From the NCBI GenBank assembly GCA_030849075.1, contig JASAOO010003503.1, positions 1 to 64,000 on the forward strand: 64,000 bases of DNA, in the 5' to 3' direction. A program made the position numbers and the translations under genes. The stretch is from Zelonia costaricensis (Eukaryota; Euglenozoa; Kinetoplastea; Trypanosomatida; Trypanosomatidae). The notes under the pieces were generated by a model, which was given only the letters and a program-made list of their open reading frames with translations, did no database searches and was not told where the DNA came from. This document shows, piece by piece, positions 18,413 to 34,358 of the stretch. The number at the start of each line of letters is the position of its first letter. Within the stretch, counting starts at the first letter, position 1.

Positions 18413-20287
18413 TGGAGAGCGGGAGATGCAGCTTCGTCGTCAGACAGTGCGGGGAAGAAGCGAAAGAAGGCGCAGGCACCTGCAGTGCATTCACGCGCGT
18501 GTACGTGGACGCGTGTGCGTGGTTGTGAGAGGGATCGAGGGAGGGAGAGAGAGAGAGCCAGAGAGTGTGGTTGCAGTGAACTCAGAGGTGGAGAGTTGTG
18601 GGAGGGTTGGGGAGGGGTACCGCGTTTCAGCTCAGGAGCCGCGCCCCCGTGCTAGAGAATCTTCCACCACGGGGGCGTCGGCGCTCAGGGAAGAGAGCGA
18701 CTGGCCCGCTGCGAGCACTGCACGGGAACCGTCTGCCACCGCCGAGCCCGAGGCTGCACGCTCAGCGGCACGTCTACGTATGTGTGTGTGTGTGTGTGTG
18801 TCACTGTTCTCTGGCGCGTGCCACACGGAACCAAAGGGAAACTGAGGGAGGTGGGAGGGGGGGGGGGGGGCGACGAACACGAGGGAGAGAGAGGAGGCAG
18901 GGATGCTGCAGCCGCCACTCCCATCGCCTGCGTACTCTACGTGCATCGTCAGCCCCCCCCCCCCTCCCTTGTCGCGCGAGGGGCAGCTGCAGCCTTCCGC
19001 GTCGCCTCCGTGTGGAGTTCTTGGACAAACTTGCCTCAACTAGTTGCGTTGCTGCAGAGACGAGCAGTAGCAGCCGTGATGTGGGCTGCGGAAAGCTCGT
19101 CGGAGGGGGAAAACGGCTGGGTGAAGGAGAAGGGGCCTCGGGTGATGCCGAACGCAGTGTGCTCGAGGCATTGCCGTCGTGCGCCAAGTCGACCTGCGCT
19201 CACGGGCTCCGTGCATTGGCAGACCGAGCTGAGTGAGCGCGGCTCTTGCGCCACTGTTCTCTGTGTGATGGAGTGGGCGACGGGGGAAGGGGGAGGGCAG
19301 GAAGGGGCATCGACAAATACGGAAGGCGGACTCGCTGCGGGCGTGCCTTCACGGGCGTCACTGCACGGCGGCGGCAGTGGGCAGAAGTCGATTGGGACAA
19401 GGAAGGAGAGAGAGAGAGACGGAAGGCGCCGTTCGTGCCCTTCTCCCGCAGGGCCACGTGTTGGACGGCACGACTCGACGAGTCGAACCGAAAGAGAAGA
19501 AGAAGTGAGCAGGCGCTGTGTTTCACGCCACGTCTTCAACGCATGGCAGCACCCGCACTCAACGCACGACACACACACATACACACGCACGAGCTTCGCA
19601 GTTGGCCACTTGCATGCCCCCCCCCAGCCACCCCACCGACCCCCACCAGCCTCCCGTTCCTCCGTTCTTGCAACAGCTGTGCAGCCCTGCTGGTTGACCT
19701 CTCGTGCGAGCGTGCGTCAGCGAGTCCGGAAAGGAGGGGGAGTGGCGGGGGGCTGAAGGATGAGGCCTGGGAAGCAGGGAAGGGCGGATGGTGAGAAGAA
19801 GAAAAACTTGAGCAAGACGAAGACACGCGGACGTGGTGTACGCCAAACTCAAACCCACGCAACATGTAAGACAACCGATAGCACTGATACAACCACACAC
19901 ACACACACATACACACTTACATGTAGGAACACAGAAGTGAAGCTTCACGAGCGATAAGGAGGAGGGGAGGTGGGTGGGAGCGGCGCGGGGCGTGACACGA
20001 GAGACCACCGCACAAGCGAACTTGTTGTGAGCAGCACACACACACACACACACACAAGCACAAACACGCGTGGACGAGGAGAAAAGTGCGATTGGAAGCA
20101 ATGAGAAAAACAAGGAAGCTGAAGATATCCACATTCGTCACACACACACACACGCTCACACAGACACTCGCAACAACACGGCAAGGAGGGCGCAGTAGCA
20201 GCGGGCTGGGGGCTTGGCGCTCGCAGCGTCGACAGTCGCCGCATGTGCACGCGCTAGCCCACACCACCACTCAGCTGCTCCGCAACG

Positions 20288-20317
20288 CTGCTGATGCTGA
20301 TGCTGATGCTGATGCTG
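20288..20317. repeat. CTGATG hexamer repeat
   Basis: Four to five tandem CTGATG units in the 4-kb spacer; not in a credible reading frame. Confidence 0.93.
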
Positions 20318-21850
20318 TGGTGGTGGTGATAGTGGACGTGCGCCTGCCTTCGCCTTTCCGCTGTCTCCTCTTTGCGGTTTTCGTGGGTACGCAGCGGAGA
20401 AGGGAGGGGGCGGGGCGAGAGCGCATCAGACCGGAGGAAGTCGGGAGCTGTGCAAGGAGACAGCAAAGTACAAAGCACAGAGTCGAGTGCGCGTCGTCGC
20501 AGCGCCACGGCACGCACACACGATTGGCCAGCACGCACTCCGCACACAAACACACGCACGCGCACGCACACGCAGGTTTGATGTGGGTGCAGCACCAACG
20601 AGGACGAGGAGGCGAGAAACAAGCGGGTGGCGGGCAAGAGGAGCATGAGGAGGAGGAGGGGGAGGGGGGGTGCGTATGTGCACGTGTAGAGGACGTAGAA
20701 CATGCGTGGCGAGTGTGGCGTAGGCCGGAAAGACGCGACTGAGAAAACACGTGGAAGGGCAAGAACGGAGTGGGTGAACACAAAACCTGGTCTCCGCAGC
20801 AGCGGATAGGGTTTCGAGGCGAGGGGAGGGAGAGGAGGGGTTTGAGAACACCAGTGAGAAGAGGAAGAAAGCGCGGAATGGGGCGGGGGGGGCGCAGGAT
20901 GGATAGCTGCAGCGAGGGCGGTGGGGAGAGGGCGGACACGCGCCAAGAAAGGAGCACCAACCACGAGGGAATCGGGGGGCGAGGCGAGGGGAGGGGACGT
21001 AGAAACCCTGGGAAGACGAAGGAGAAGACACATGATAAAGAGCGGGTTAACGACTTCCTTTTGGTGAGAGCTGGCGCGTGTGCGTGTGTGTGTGTGTGTC
21101 TTGATGGGGTTGGCGTACGCACAGGTGAGGGGACGAGAAGGGGGAGTTCACGCACACACACACACACACACGCGCGCGTAGAGGGAAGAGAAAGAAAACG
21201 AAACTAAAGAGGGGGGCACAACAACGCAGGCGGCGGGACACGGAGGAGGGAGGAAGGGAGGGGGACACGCGCCGGTTGCGAGAAGGAACAGAGAGGACAA
21301 AGCACCAAGTGAGACGTCGAGGGTGGCGGCCGCGAGGAGGGGGAGGGGGGGTGGGGGATGGGCCACCGGTGAGCAGACCCAACGTGTGTTGTCTTACCAC
21401 GATGGTGTCTTGCTGACGGATCTACGGAGTATCGCGTTGATCGTGACGCCCGACGTCCCTGACACACTGCAGTGAGGAACAGGAAAGAAAAGAAGTGAAG
21501 GGGCCCTAAACGAGGGCGGTGGGGAGGGGGGAAGAGGAGGAGAAGGAGGAGGAGGCTGTGTGCACGAGGTGTGCGCACTGCCGGCAGCGCGTCACCTGGT
21601 CCTCGACTCGTACTCCACACAAACACGTGAACGCACAGACACACACACACACCCTCCGTCAAGCGTGTATTTCACGTAATCACATGCAAGGAGACGCGCA
21701 TGACAGCGTCATCGAAGGCGCTCCGTACGACGAGGCGGGGGGAGGGGCAGGGAGGGACAGAGACGGGGAGGAGGAGCCGGCAACTTGGACTGCCACAACG
21801 CGCAGCCAGCGACGCACCGCACGGCGCGCCATCGGCGCACAGTAGACGGC

Positions 21851-21863
21851 AAAAAAAAAAAAA
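21851..21863. repeat. A13 tract (U13 in the pre-mRNA)
   Basis: Rare A/T homopolymer in this GC-rich DNA. In the transcript it is a U13 run within the 4-kb spacer. Confidence 0.95.
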
Positions 21864-22157
21864 CATGGAACAGACGTACTTCCACACATACACACACACA
21901 CACACACGCAAAGTCAATATTGCACCATTCCACGAGCAGTCGCACACGTACGCGCACCACCACGCACCTCGCCGCGACGGCGAGCAACCGTGGGTAGATG
22001 TAGAGCCAAGAGAAGCACGCATACGCACACACACATACACACACAAACGAAGAGAAATCAAGAGTCGATGAGGGGGGGGGCGAGAGCGAGAAGGAGGCGG
22101 GGAGGGCTTCACGTGACGTGCGTATGGAAACTTATGACTGACGAGACGAAGAAGACG

Positions 22158-22158
<1 letters not shown>

Positions 22159-22205
<47 letters not shown>
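22159..22205. repeat. (CA)n microsatellite, 47 bases
   Basis: Uninterrupted CA dinucleotide repeat, the longest in the window, in the 3' UTR region of the TLDc-like gene. Confidence 0.98.
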
Positions 22206-22207
<2 letters not shown>

Positions 22208-22336
22208 TGCAACAGAAGTGGCGTCCGACTTTACTGTGTCATCGCGGCCGCGCTGTTCGCGTCCGCCAACACGCAACGCACGCGCACACACGCGCAAAAT
22301 AGACGACGAAACACCAACATCAACCAGCGCGTCACA

Positions 22337-25300
22337 TCACGCATCGGCGCAAACCTCGCTGCGCTGCAGGGCGCTCGGCATGGGACGCGACGACACGGCG
22401 CACAGCTGCATCTTGACGAGCGAGGCATGCACGACGTCGCCACTGCCGCTGTCCCCACCCGACGCCGCGGAGGGCACCGCCGCCGGCATCGCATGCGCAC
22501 GCACGAAGCGGAAGAGCTCCGAGTCCGCCGCCGTCGCTGCACGCACGTCGCCGCCAGCAGCACCCTCCGGCGCGGCGGCGCAGCGCAGGTGTCGCACGTT
22601 GAGCTGCAGCCGTTGCCCGTCGCGACGGATAATGCACCGCCCCGCCTGCGCCACCACCGCCGCGAGCGTGCGACTCGCCGCGCCGTCATCGGCGTCCGCA
22701 TCGCTCGCCGCGGCCGCGCAGGCGGGCGGCAGCTGCAGCTCCCGCGGGTCCCAGACGTAAAGGCCGCCGTCGGTGGTGCAGAAGACGTGCAGCGGCCCCC
22801 CCGCCTCGAGTGGCAGACTCCCGCCGGCGCCGCTGTCGTCCCCGTGCAGCTCGCTCGCGGTGCGCGAGGGACCACCGCCGGAGAGGCTCTGCCGCTCGTC
22901 ATCGTGGGCGTCCTCACTGCCCAGCTCCTTCCCAGCGGGATGGCCACGTGACGACGGCGTGGACGGGCCCAGCGACGGCGTCGAGGCGCTCGCGATGGCA
23001 CGTCCGGCATCCCGCGCCACCGTCACAGCGGCGGTCGCAGCAGCAGCGGCAGCCGTGGACGCGCACGGCGACGGCGTCACCGCAGCGTGCAGCGGGAGAA
23101 GCGAGAGAACCTCGACGCGTGTGCTGACGGGTCGCACCGAGCTCGAGGCGAGCGCTGCGGCTGCCGGCAAAGACGCACCAGCATCACCACTCCCGTCGGC
23201 GGCGGCGCCGTCGCTGCTCAGCGCGGCCGGCACAGGAGATCCGCCATCCCCGCTGTCGTCCCGAGCGTGCTGCGGGTGGCGCAGCCCGGGCAGCGGTGGC
23301 GTGTAGCGGACCGAGTCAATCGAGCCGTAACCGCCTGAGTCCGCACAGCCGTTCGCGCCCGTTGGGTCGACGTACACGACACTGCGGTCGCGTGGCTGCC
23401 GCGGGGTGTAGCAGTCCGCCGTCTCGTCCCCGACGAGGCTGGAGACGCGCGAGATGTAGCGGTGATGCAGCGCCAGCGCCGCTGCTGCCGGGTCGTCGCC
23501 GCTCAGCGTCCTGCGCCACGCTTGCGCCCCGCCGGGGAGTGCGAGGACGCCCGCCGCCGTGGCACCGCCGCCGGTGTTGGAGGCGGCTGCGGTGGCCGTG
23601 GCCATGTTCGTGGCCGTGCCGTGCGCCTCCGGCCAGTAGCTCGTCAGGTCCTCCTCCTCCCGCCACGGCGCCCCCGGCACGGAGGTGGCCGACACCACCG
23701 TCGTCGTCGCCGAGACGAGATCAGCGGCATCGAAGGAGAGTCGGGCCGCCGAGCCTGGCGTTGCTGTCACGGACGGGACCGGCACACGCGTGCGGTTGGC
23801 GGTCATGAGGAACGTCGACAGCTGCGCGCCACCGCCCGCCCCCGCCGTCGGCAGCGCGTGGCGTGCGTCCTCGGCGCCCCGCCCCCCGTCCCGTCTGTGG
23901 ATGGGCGGCACCGGCATCAACGACGATGCGGCACCGGCGTCGGCGGATCGGGTGAGGATGTCCGACGCGCTGCGTGGCGTCGTGATCGTGTTGGGGCTCT
24001 GCGTCGCGGCCCCAACCACGGCGAGTGGCGACAGCGGGGAGAGCGGGGCGCGGTTGGGTTCCTCGGCGAGGGTGAGGCGTGGCAGCTGCCGGCCAGCCGC
24101 CGCCCGCGCCGCCACGGTGGCCGGCATGGGACTGCCGCCGCGCTCGAGTGGTGGCACCGAGGAGGGTGCGGCGACCACGCAGGGTGGGCTGGAGTACCCG
24201 GCGCTGGCACTGTGCGTCATCGGGGATGCGTGCCGCCGCCGCTCACCCCGGCTGATGGTGCTGGTGCTCCGCGCGGAGCGAGAGCTGAAGGTGGCGTCGT
24301 CGAGCTCGTGCGACAGGGTGCGGTGGTGTTGGTGGTGGGGGTGCGGGCTGCTGCCCGGCGACGGCGGGGCGAGCGTGGAGCCGCGGCCATTATGCACGGA
24401 CGAGGTCTGCTCGAAGCCCGCCTGCGTGGCCGACACCATCGGCGGCGGCGGCGGCGACGGTGACTCGGCGGCGGCAGCAGTGTGTCCACCCTCCGCGGCA
24501 TCGCCGGGGCTCTGCCGCTGCGTGTGCGTTTTAGGTGACGCAGGGGACGGCAGCGCCGTGGCGGCCATGTCGCGGCGCTCGGGCGTGGTGCTTCCGCCGT
24601 GTCCTGGCGCGCTGCTGCCACCTCCATCAGCGATGCCCAGTGGCATTCGCAGCGGCGACGCACGCGCCTCGGCGTCGTCGAGGTCGGCGTAGGCGCCGTC
24701 CGTCATGGTACCGCTCTGCTGCAGTCTGCGCATCAGAGTGGCCGGGGTGCTGCGACCGGCGTGAGCGGCCGCGGCGGTTGACGCGGACGGGGAGCTCACC
24801 GACGGGAAGGTGCCGGGCGATTCGGTGTTGGCGGTTCTCACTGCTGCGGGTACGGTCGCGGACTGAATGGGGGTCTCGAACATGAAGAGGAACACATCGG
24901 CGCGGTTGTAGGCGCAGACGACGCCAGGCTCCGGCACGCGATGCAGGTACAGCCCGACGCACACGTGGCTGTCCACGATCTGCACAGCCGGCTCGGCCGA
25001 AGTGGTCGGCACGGGACTCGCCTCCTCCCTCAGCACGGGCGGCGCCGGCACGACAAGGTCCGTCTCCATCAGCGAGATCACCGGCACGGACACCACCAGC
25101 GGCGGCTCGGCAGACGCCTCCTCGCCGACGCCCGGCGACAGGGGCGGCCCGTTGACCGATACTGCCGCCGCTTCTCCCGCCGCTGCGGCTGCGGCTGCGG
25201 CTGCGGCTGCGTTGAGTGTGTGCAGGTGCCGCCAGCGCTGCTCCTCCTCGATGAAGACCCGCTGACAGCGCTCCCACATCCGCGTGCCGTGGACGTCGCT

Positions 25301-25948
25301 GCTGAAGACGAGGCGCCAGCGGCGGTTGCGGTAGAGGGGGCGAACGTGCGGCTGCAGCGTGCGGTACTGCTCCAGGTATGAGAGCAGCGCCTGCTTCGGG
25401 GCACGGGGTGGGTTGGCCTGCGAGGGCGTGGGCGTGTACTGCGCCAGGGACATAGAGGGCGGCTGCGGCGACGCCACGGTCGCGGCTGAACGGGGCAGGC
25501 CGCTGTCGTGGTGCGGCGTAGCGGCTGCGCTGTCGCCAGCCGCGCTGTAGCCCTCGTACGCGAGCGTGTGCAGCTGGTACGAGGAGCGGCGGACCGAGTT
25601 GGCGCCGTCGGTGGAGGTGTGAGTGGCACGATCGACCTCGATGGCCTTGCGCGGGCGGGACGTGGATGGGCTGCCCAGGGATGAGGCGGACGTGGAGGTG
25701 GATATGGCCGCCGCGGGCGTCGCACTCGCCGCAGCCGCACTGCACAGACGCTTCGCCGTGGTGCTGAGGGTGTAGCGGGAGGCGGCGCTGTCGCCCGCCG
25801 TGCCGGAGCGCTCAGGGCGCACGGGGGATGGCGAGCTCGCCGCGGTGACCGTGTCGCGTGTGCGGCGCCGCGAGCCGCCTCGCTCCGCTACCTGCGACCG
25901 CGTCGACGACGGCGGTGGGCTGCGCGCGCAGCTGCCACAGGCCCCCAT
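22337..25948 (-). CDS. Predicted N-myristoylated protein with an interrupted TLDc-like domain
   Basis: 1203 residues, starting at the ATG at 25948. The open frame continues to the right but only through non-coding-looking sequence. The N-terminus MGACGSCARS fits the N-myristoylation rule (Gly2, Ser6), and Cys4 and Cys7 could be palmitoylated, so membrane or flagellar targeting is likely. Residues 195-235 (W211-R-L-V-F-S-S-D-V-H-G-T) resemble the opening of a TLDc domain. Residues 330-360 (VDSHVCVGLYLHR, then VFLFMFETP) resemble the next strands. After about 690 residues of Ser/Ala/Gly/Pro-rich sequence, residues 1050-1070 (LHVFCTTDGGLYVWDPREL, W1066) resemble the later TLDc strands, and the closing strand could be VVHASLVKMQLCAV near the C-terminus. 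TLDc proteins act in oxidative-stress protection and V-ATPase regulation in other eukaryotes. The assignment here is inference. Confidence 0.88.
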   Translation of the reverse strand: MGACGSCARSPPPSSTRSQVAERGGSRRRTRDTVTAASSPSPVRPERSGTAGDSAASRYTLSTTAKRLCSAAAASATPAAAISTSTSASSLGSPSTSRPRKAIEVDRATHTSTDGANSVRRSSYQLHTLAYEGYSAAGDSAAATPHHDSGLPRSAATVASPQPPSMSLAQYTPTPSQANPPRAPKQALLSYLEQYRTLQPHVRPLYRNRRWRLVFSSDVHGTRMWERCQRVFIEEEQRWRHLHTLNAAAAAAAAAAAGEAAAVSVNGPPLSPGVGEEASAEPPLVVSVPVISLMETDLVVPAPPVLREEASPVPTTSAEPAVQIVDSHVCVGLYLHRVPEPGVVCAYNRADVFLFMFETPIQSATVPAAVRTANTESPGTFPSVSSPSASTAAAAHAGRSTPATLMRRLQQSGTMTDGAYADLDDAEARASPLRMPLGIADGGGSSAPGHGGSTTPERRDMAATALPSPASPKTHTQRQSPGDAAEGGHTAAAAESPSPPPPPMVSATQAGFEQTSSVHNGRGSTLAPPSPGSSPHPHHQHHRTLSHELDDATFSSRSARSTSTISRGERRRHASPMTHSASAGYSSPPCVVAAPSSVPPLERGGSPMPATVAARAAAGRQLPRLTLAEEPNRAPLSPLSPLAVVGAATQSPNTITTPRSASDILTRSADAGAASSLMPVPPIHRRDGGRGAEDARHALPTAGAGGGAQLSTFLMTANRTRVPVPSVTATPGSAARLSFDAADLVSATTTVVSATSVPGAPWREEEDLTSYWPEAHGTATNMATATAAASNTGGGATAAGVLALPGGAQAWRRTLSGDDPAAAALALHHRYISRVSSLVGDETADCYTPRQPRDRSVVYVDPTGANGCADSGGYGSIDSVRYTPPLPGLRHPQHARDDSGDGGSPVPAALSSDGAAADGSGDAGASLPAAAALASSSVRPVSTRVEVLSLLPLHAAVTPSPCASTAAAAAATAAVTVARDAGRAIASASTPSLGPSTPSSRGHPAGKELGSEDAHDDERQSLSGGGPSRTASELHGDDSGAGGSLPLEAGGPLHVFCTTDGGLYVWDPRELQLPPACAAAASDADADDGAASRTLAAVVAQAGRCIIRRDGQRLQLNVRHLRCAAAPEGAAGGDVRAATAADSELFRFVRAHAMPAAVPSAASGGDSGSGDVVHASLVKMQLCAVSSRPMPSALQRSEVCADA

Positions 25949-27134
25949 GAGGACGTGCGGCACGGATGGCGCAGTGCGAGTCGCGAGGAAGCCGGACTGT
26001 GGCAAACAGAGTGCGTTGGAGCGAGCGAGGCGATGGTGTACGCTGCCCGCTTGTGTACTCGCCACTGCACGTACACGTGGATGCCGCTGGAAGGCAGGCG
26101 GAAATACGCACGCACACACACACAGACACGCACCGCCGCAACACACGTCAGCTGCGCGTTGCTGTTTTTGGCGCTGGTTACCGAATCGCCTCTCGTCTCG
26201 TTTAATTCGCCCTCCTTCCTGACGTGTCGGCGTCGTGTGAGAGGCGAGTTTGGGGTAGGGCCGGTGCACGTCGACCCGAGGCGGGTGATATGCGGTGCAG
26301 CGGCACTTCAGCAAGTGAGGTGGAGAAACACAATGAAGGAAAAGCACTGAGCGGGGACAGCGGTGGACGACGTACGGGCGCCCACGCCGACAGCGAGGAA
26401 GTGGGGGGAGGGGAGAGAAGGCACAGAGACGGTGGTGCCGTGTCTCGACGCGGACAAGAAGCGCCGCAGCACAAAAAAAAAAAGCCAGCGGACACCTCGC
26501 CGCCACGTCAGAGACACCACACGCGGCCAAGCAGAGATCCACACGAGACTCCGACACGCGCGCACACACCGCGGCGACACAACGGACGAAGACAAAGAAA
26601 GAGAGGATGCGAGGGGAGGGTGCGGCTGCGTGGAAGGGCAGCCGACTCAGGGCACCTCACGACGTGGTGCGGCGGTGTGGCAGAGGTGCGTGACCCAGCG
26701 TGCGCGTAGAGCACGAGGCCGTGGCACGGAGGAACGAAGGTGAGGCTGCCAAGATAAGCAGAACAGGGAGAAGGAGAAGGAAGAAGAAGAGGGACGCACG
26801 CACACGCACGCAGACACAGCAACAGCGGTGGATGGCGTGCCTACACGTGTGTGTGAGTGTGTGTGTGTGTGTGTGTGGATCGAGCCCGTCTCTGCGCTTT
26901 GGCAGAGATGGTGTAGCAAGGGAGCGGGGGAGGAGAGTGTGGGAGGCGTGTATGAGCCACCCGGTCCAGCACAACACAGAGGAAGGGGGGGGGGCGAGGA
27001 CGTGAGAGGGCGGAAGAAGCAGGCTTGTCAGAAGCTGAGAGCAGAAGTAGTAGTGGGGTGGGGGCCAAGAGAATCTTTATGAGGTGGAAGCAGAAGGCGC
27101 GCGACGCAGTTCGCCGCGCTGGTGACGGCGACAT

Positions 27135-27136
<2 letters not shown>

Positions 27137-27165
<29 letters not shown>
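27137..27165. repeat. (GT)14 microsatellite
   Basis: GT repeat in the PRMT7/TLDc spacer; a CA repeat of similar length follows about 200 bases away at 27361-27385. Confidence 0.97.
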
Positions 27166-27169
<4 letters not shown>

Positions 27170-27360
27170 TGTGGGGGTGGGTGGTGAGGGAGTGTCATGG
27201 CGCGGCGGTGAAGCAGCAAGGACACAAGGATCGAGGCAGAGGTAGACAGGTGGTGACAGGTCGAGGAGCTTCGCGCGGCATGTGTCAACCGGTACGGAGA
27301 CGTGCCGAGCACCGTGTGCTTTAGCCAAGGTGCACGAGTGTGCGGTAGGCGACGCACAGC

Positions 27361-27385
27361 ACACACACACACACACACACACACA
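27361..27385. repeat. (AC)12 microsatellite
   Basis: AC repeat that could pair with the GT repeat at 27137-27165 in single-stranded RNA. Confidence 0.97.
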
Positions 27386-28229
27386 TACCCCTCCCTCCGC
27401 GTGTCCATGACAGCAGTAGCGCCGTCTTCACGCTCTCCGTATGGTGCTGGCCAAGAAACGCCACCAAAGCACCGCTCGCGTCTTTGCGCAGGTCCATGAG
27501 CCGCCACTTGTAAGTTCATTTGCACAGCCACATTTCCCCGACGCACGCGACAGGCGGTTGCACGTCAGGTCCGTCGTGCGAGACGGTGTCTTTCCTGTTA
27601 AGAGGCGCGGCCTCAAGCGGTGGCAGTGTCATCAACGCGTCGCACAGGGCGGAGTGCGAAGGCGGGGTGGTGGACGTGAAGAGGCAGCGCGTGCGCCACC
27701 TCCCCCCGCCCTTCCCTCAAGAAGCAAGCCCCGTTCCTGTGCGAGAGGGAGACGCAGGTGCCACCCAAAGCCTGCAACGCACACACACATATATATACCG
27801 TTAGATCCCCCCTCCGTCAGTCATGCAAGCTTCGAGCAGAGACACGTGAGGAAGGGGGGGGAAGGTGGGGTGACAGCAGTGCACGCACACACGCCAACGC
27901 ACGCCTGCACCTCGCCCCCCCCCCCACACACACACACCCTCTTGTCCCCAATTTGCTTTGCATCTGACCGAGTTAGTCGCTTAGAAACAAGAGAGGCGGC
28001 CACACACCGCAGTGAGCGGCGGTGGCTCGTGTTCGCCCCCGAAACAGAGAGGCAGACAGACAGACAGCGCGAGAAAGCGGGAGTGGCGATGGTGTGTTCA
28101 TGTCTCAGCCACCGCCAGCGAGCAGATGCATCTTCAGTGCCCACGCACACACACACACGTGTATAGGCAGACACGCACAACCGCATTCGCGCACCTGCGC
28201 ACCCGCCTAAACGCATGCGGGCACGCGCG

Positions 28230-33263
<5,034 letters not shown>

Positions 33264-33305
33264 TCAACAACAGAGCACGTCTCACCGAATGGCGGGTCGT
33301 GTGTA

Positions 33306-33308
<3 letters not shown>

Positions 33309-33347
<39 letters not shown>
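33309..33347. repeat. (GT)n microsatellite, 39 bases
   Basis: Uninterrupted GT repeat about 150 bases upstream of the DHFR-TS ATG, beyond the predicted splice acceptor. Confidence 0.98.
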
Positions 33348-33350
<3 letters not shown>

Positions 33351-34358
33351 AAGTGTGTGTTGGAGTCCCACGCTCTGACAGGAGGAAAGGGGGGAAGGCT
33401 GAGGACGGCGGTGCGTCGGTGAGTGCCCTCGTGCGTGCGCGTGTGCGTTTGGAGGGGGGGGTGGGGAGGTTTGGAGGTTTGGAGCTGGTTGTTGATGCTC
33501 TTATGAAGAAACGAAAAGGAACGGCGTTTGTGGAGAGGAGCAACGTAAAGCCGATGAAAATGTCGAGAACTGCTTACGAGCTCGTGTACGTGTATGCTTG
33601 TGTTTGTGCGGGTGGGTGGGTGGGTGACTGTGGGCAATGGGCGATGGGTGTGGAGGTGGCGGCGGCACAAGACGTGGGGAGGCGTTGAGCGGCATGAAGC
33701 GATCGTGACGAGGCATCACCTCCACATGCGCATGCTGCAGGAAGGCAACCAGCGAGGAAGAAAGTCAATGCATCGCAGCGCGGCCATCCGCGGTGCGTCT
33801 ACACTGCGGCACCCAGGCTGTGTAATTCTTGGGCACCATGGCGCCGACACACACACACACAGACACACACGCAGACATACAGAGGCCAGCAGAGGTGCTG
33901 ATGAGGCGAGGGGGAGATGTGTCGCGCTGCTCTCGTCTCCCTTCCCCCCCCCACTCCACTCTAAAGTCCGTTACTGCCCACTGCAAGGGTGGCAAGCACT
34001 TCCTTAACAGGTCGCCAACTCTGCGTGTGTTCGCCTGCGTGCAGCCCCACACCCCCATGGCGCACGTGGCACGCACCGGTGCGTCTCTCCCGTTCCCTTC
34101 CACTCGTTCGATTTGGCGGTGGTGCAGAGTGTTCCGCTCGACGATCCGCCTCAGCGCGCGTAAACCTCACGTCATCACACACGCAGCCACATCGACACAC
34201 ACGCACACACACAGACACAGCCATGCACCGCACAACCCACGCCGTTCGGTACAGAATTCACATTAGTTACACACACGCAAACACACACACACACACACAA
34301 GTTTCCGTGTGTGCGTTCCTGTGGACATCGTCATCGCCGCGTGTGATACGGGACCGAC

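Larger units (their letters stand above)
18292..22336. other. 4-kb spacer between the TLDc-like gene and acyl-CoA dehydrogenase
   Basis: The longest gene-free stretch in the window. It holds many CA/GT tracts (47 bases of CA at 22159-22205), a CTGATG hexamer repeat at 20288-20317, an A13 run at 21851-21863 and numerous G-rich purine runs. All open frames are short or repeat-derived. It would contain the 3' UTR of the TLDc-like gene and the acyl-CoA dehydrogenase splice site. I see no tRNA or rRNA gene, but small ncRNAs would be missed by eye. Confidence 0.5.
25949..28229. other. Spacer between PRMT7 and the TLDc-like gene
   Basis: About 2.3 kb. It holds (GT)14 at 27137-27165, (AC)12 at 27361-27385, an A12 run at 26473-26484 and purine-rich blocks near 26400 and 26770. 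No open frame shows a recognisable domain. Confidence 0.5.

Noticed and set aside
14162..22336. tRNA or rRNA genes in the long spacers
   Set aside because: No cloverleaf-like A/B box pair or rRNA core sequence noticed by eye; a covariance search was not possible here.
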